A model generated the notes under the pieces. The model had not been told where the DNA came from, did not search any database, and saw only the letters and a program-made list of their open reading frames with translations. The translations under genes and the position numbers were made by a program. This document shows positions 10,509-11,212 of a DNA stretch of 11,212 nucleotides, piece after piece; position 1 is the first letter of the stretch, and each line of letters begins with the position of its first letter. Source of the stretch: CAXYVX01 sp964292495 (GTDB taxonomy: Bacteria; Patescibacteriota; Saccharimonadia; Saccharimonadales; Saccharimonadaceae); assembly GCA_964292495.1 (NCBI GenBank), contig CAXYVX010000026.1, positions 1-11,212 of the forward strand. The letters are read 5' to 3'.

Positions 10509-11212
10509 ATGAAACAACGATTCCATGATAAAGAGGCTCAGGAGCGCGACAAAAAGCGCACTATTCGCGAAACACGCGAGATTGCACGCGAAACTGAACG
10601 TGCAATTGCTTCTGGTGAAATTGAAAAACCTTGGGAAGATGTGCGTCTTGATAAATATCTTGCTGATCAAAATCCCGCCACTTCCCGCTCTATCTTTCAG
10701 AAATTGATCATAAATAACCGCGTTGAAGTGAACGGAAAACACATCACGAACCCAAAATATAAAGTCAAACAGATTGATAAGGTGAATTTTTTCATGCCGC
10801 ACGTTTTGACTTTCGCCGACGAAATTAAAGATTTTGCAAAAAACGTTATTTTTGAGAATAAAAATTCGGTCGTCATTGCGAAGCCTGCCGGGATTTTGAC
10901 TCACTCAAAAGGTGAACTTAACGATGAATTTACAGTGGCGGATTTCGCGAAAAGCCGAATTATTGCCGACAAATCCGAAGATCAAGACCAGGACGAATTC
11001 GCAAAAGGCAACCGGCCAGGGATCGTCCACCGCTTGGATAGGGCCACTTCGGGCGTGTTGATTATCGCAAAAGATCCGTCGTCTGCGCACATGTTCCAGA
11101 AGCAGTTTTCAGAGAGAAAAGCACATAAAACGTATCTCGCAATCACCGATCACGCGCCGAAAGTTGATCACGCAAAAATCGATCTTCCGATTGGTCGCAA
11201 CCCAAAAGCGCC
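10509..11212 (+). CDS. RluA-family rRNA/tRNA pseudouridine synthase, 3' end cut by window edge
   Basis: The open frame has 234 codons and runs off the window. It isomerises specific uridines in 23S rRNA and/or tRNA to pseudouridine. A basic N-terminal helix (residues 1-40) is followed by an S4 RNA-binding domain (about 43-95: VRLDKYLADQ, SRSIFQKLIINNRVEVNG). The catalytic domain follows: NSVVIAKPAGILTHSK, then GIVHRLDRATSGVLIIAKD with catalytic D177 in the H-R-L-D-R-x-T-S-G motif, then HKTYLAI. This order (S4 plus RluA catalytic core) is that of RluC/RluD-type enzymes. The part after about residue 234 is missing, so RluA, RluC and RluD cannot be told apart. ATG 10509 is supported by the -10 box immediately upstream and the in-frame N-terminus. 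It follows GH57 after 24 bases. Confidence 0.93.
   Translation, partial: MKQRFHDKEAQERDKKRTIRETREIARETERAIASGEIEKPWEDVRLDKYLADQNPATSRSIFQKLIINNRVEVNGKHITNPKYKVKQIDKVNFFMPHVLTFADEIKDFAKNVIFENKNSVVIAKPAGILTHSKGELNDEFTVADFAKSRIIADKSEDQDQDEFAKGNRPGIVHRLDRATSGVLIIAKDPSSAHMFQKQFSERKAHKTYLAITDHAPKVDHAKIDLPIGRNPKA

Larger units (their letters stand above)
303..10951. repeat. Highly iterated palindrome TTCGCGAA, 26 copies
   Basis: Exact copies begin at 303, 590, 1404, 1762, 2084, 2423, 2528, 2722, 4730, 4821, 4916, 5363, 6123, 6621, 7141, 7772, 8326, 8689, 8986, 9048, 9553, 9673, 10072, 10472, 10564 and 10944. Chance expectation for an octamer in 11.2 kb is about 0.17. Copies occur inside genes and between them; many extend to TTTCGCGAAA or ATTCGCGAA. 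nusG, the CxxC gene and rplK have none, and rplA has one, in the non-core extension. Counted by eye, so one or two may be missed. Confidence 0.9.

Noticed and set aside
10089..10904. 271-codon minus-strand frame
   Set aside because: It is antisense to GH57 and the pseudouridine synthase, is rich in F, C and I as shadow frames are, and has no ribosome-binding site; both plus-strand genes have clear family motifs.
303..10951. TTCGCGAA repeats as a CRISPR or tandem array
   Set aside because: Units are only 8 bases, irregularly spaced from tens of bases to 2 kb, and mostly inside genes.

Overview
The window reads as part of a chromosome from a streamlined bacterium of the Candidate Phyla Radiation, most likely Saccharibacteria (TM7). 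The lineage is inferred: there was no database search. It rests on compact small genes, standard use of UGA as stop, an unusual ribosomal-gene arrangement, an archaeal-type GT4/GH57 alpha-glucan gene pair, and the octamer palindrome TTCGCGAA at 26 sites in 11.2 kb. No phage, transposon, CRISPR or rRNA sequence was seen.

Layout. At 1-500 (-) lies a 3'-truncated ParB-like gene. At 603-1649 (-) is rplA (L1) with a ~120-residue N-terminal extension and, in its leader, an RNA element that copies the L1-binding site of 23S rRNA. A perfect sigma70-type promoter then drives a small two-helix membrane protein (1813-2055, +), followed by a second small membrane protein (2092-2337, -). Next come secE-nusG (2451-3440, +), a 96-aa CxxC protein (3568-3858, +) and rplK (3989-4420, +). 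The usual secE-nusG-rplK-rplA string is therefore broken up, with rplA inverted and upstream. A minus-strand block follows: P-loop kinase (6945-7571), YgjP-type metallopeptidase (6198-6920), and a membrane PAS sensor histidine kinase (4468-6156) with no adjacent response regulator. tRNA-Trp (7675-7750, -) lies next to the divergent GT4-GH57 operon (7859-10484, +). The window ends in an rluA-type pseudouridine synthase (10509 to the edge, +).

How the genes fit together. The left half is translation and secretion core: L1, L11, NusG, SecE, tRNA-Trp, with RluA at the far right. L1 probably represses its own mRNA by binding the rRNA-mimic leader next to its Shine-Dalgarno. GT4 and GH57 overlap by 8 bases and probably make and trim or remodel an alpha-glucan. 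The kinase, protease and sensor form a minus-strand run of unknown joint role.

Regulatory sequence is readable: many promoters have TTGnnn/TATAAT-like boxes, and several intrinsic terminators are clear. Four genes have the -10 box so close to the ATG that their mRNAs should be leaderless or nearly so. Most worth following up are the TTCGCGAA repeat, the L1-binding leader with the extended L1, the apparent AUU start of the glycosyltransferase, and the G9 tract in the ParB-like gene.
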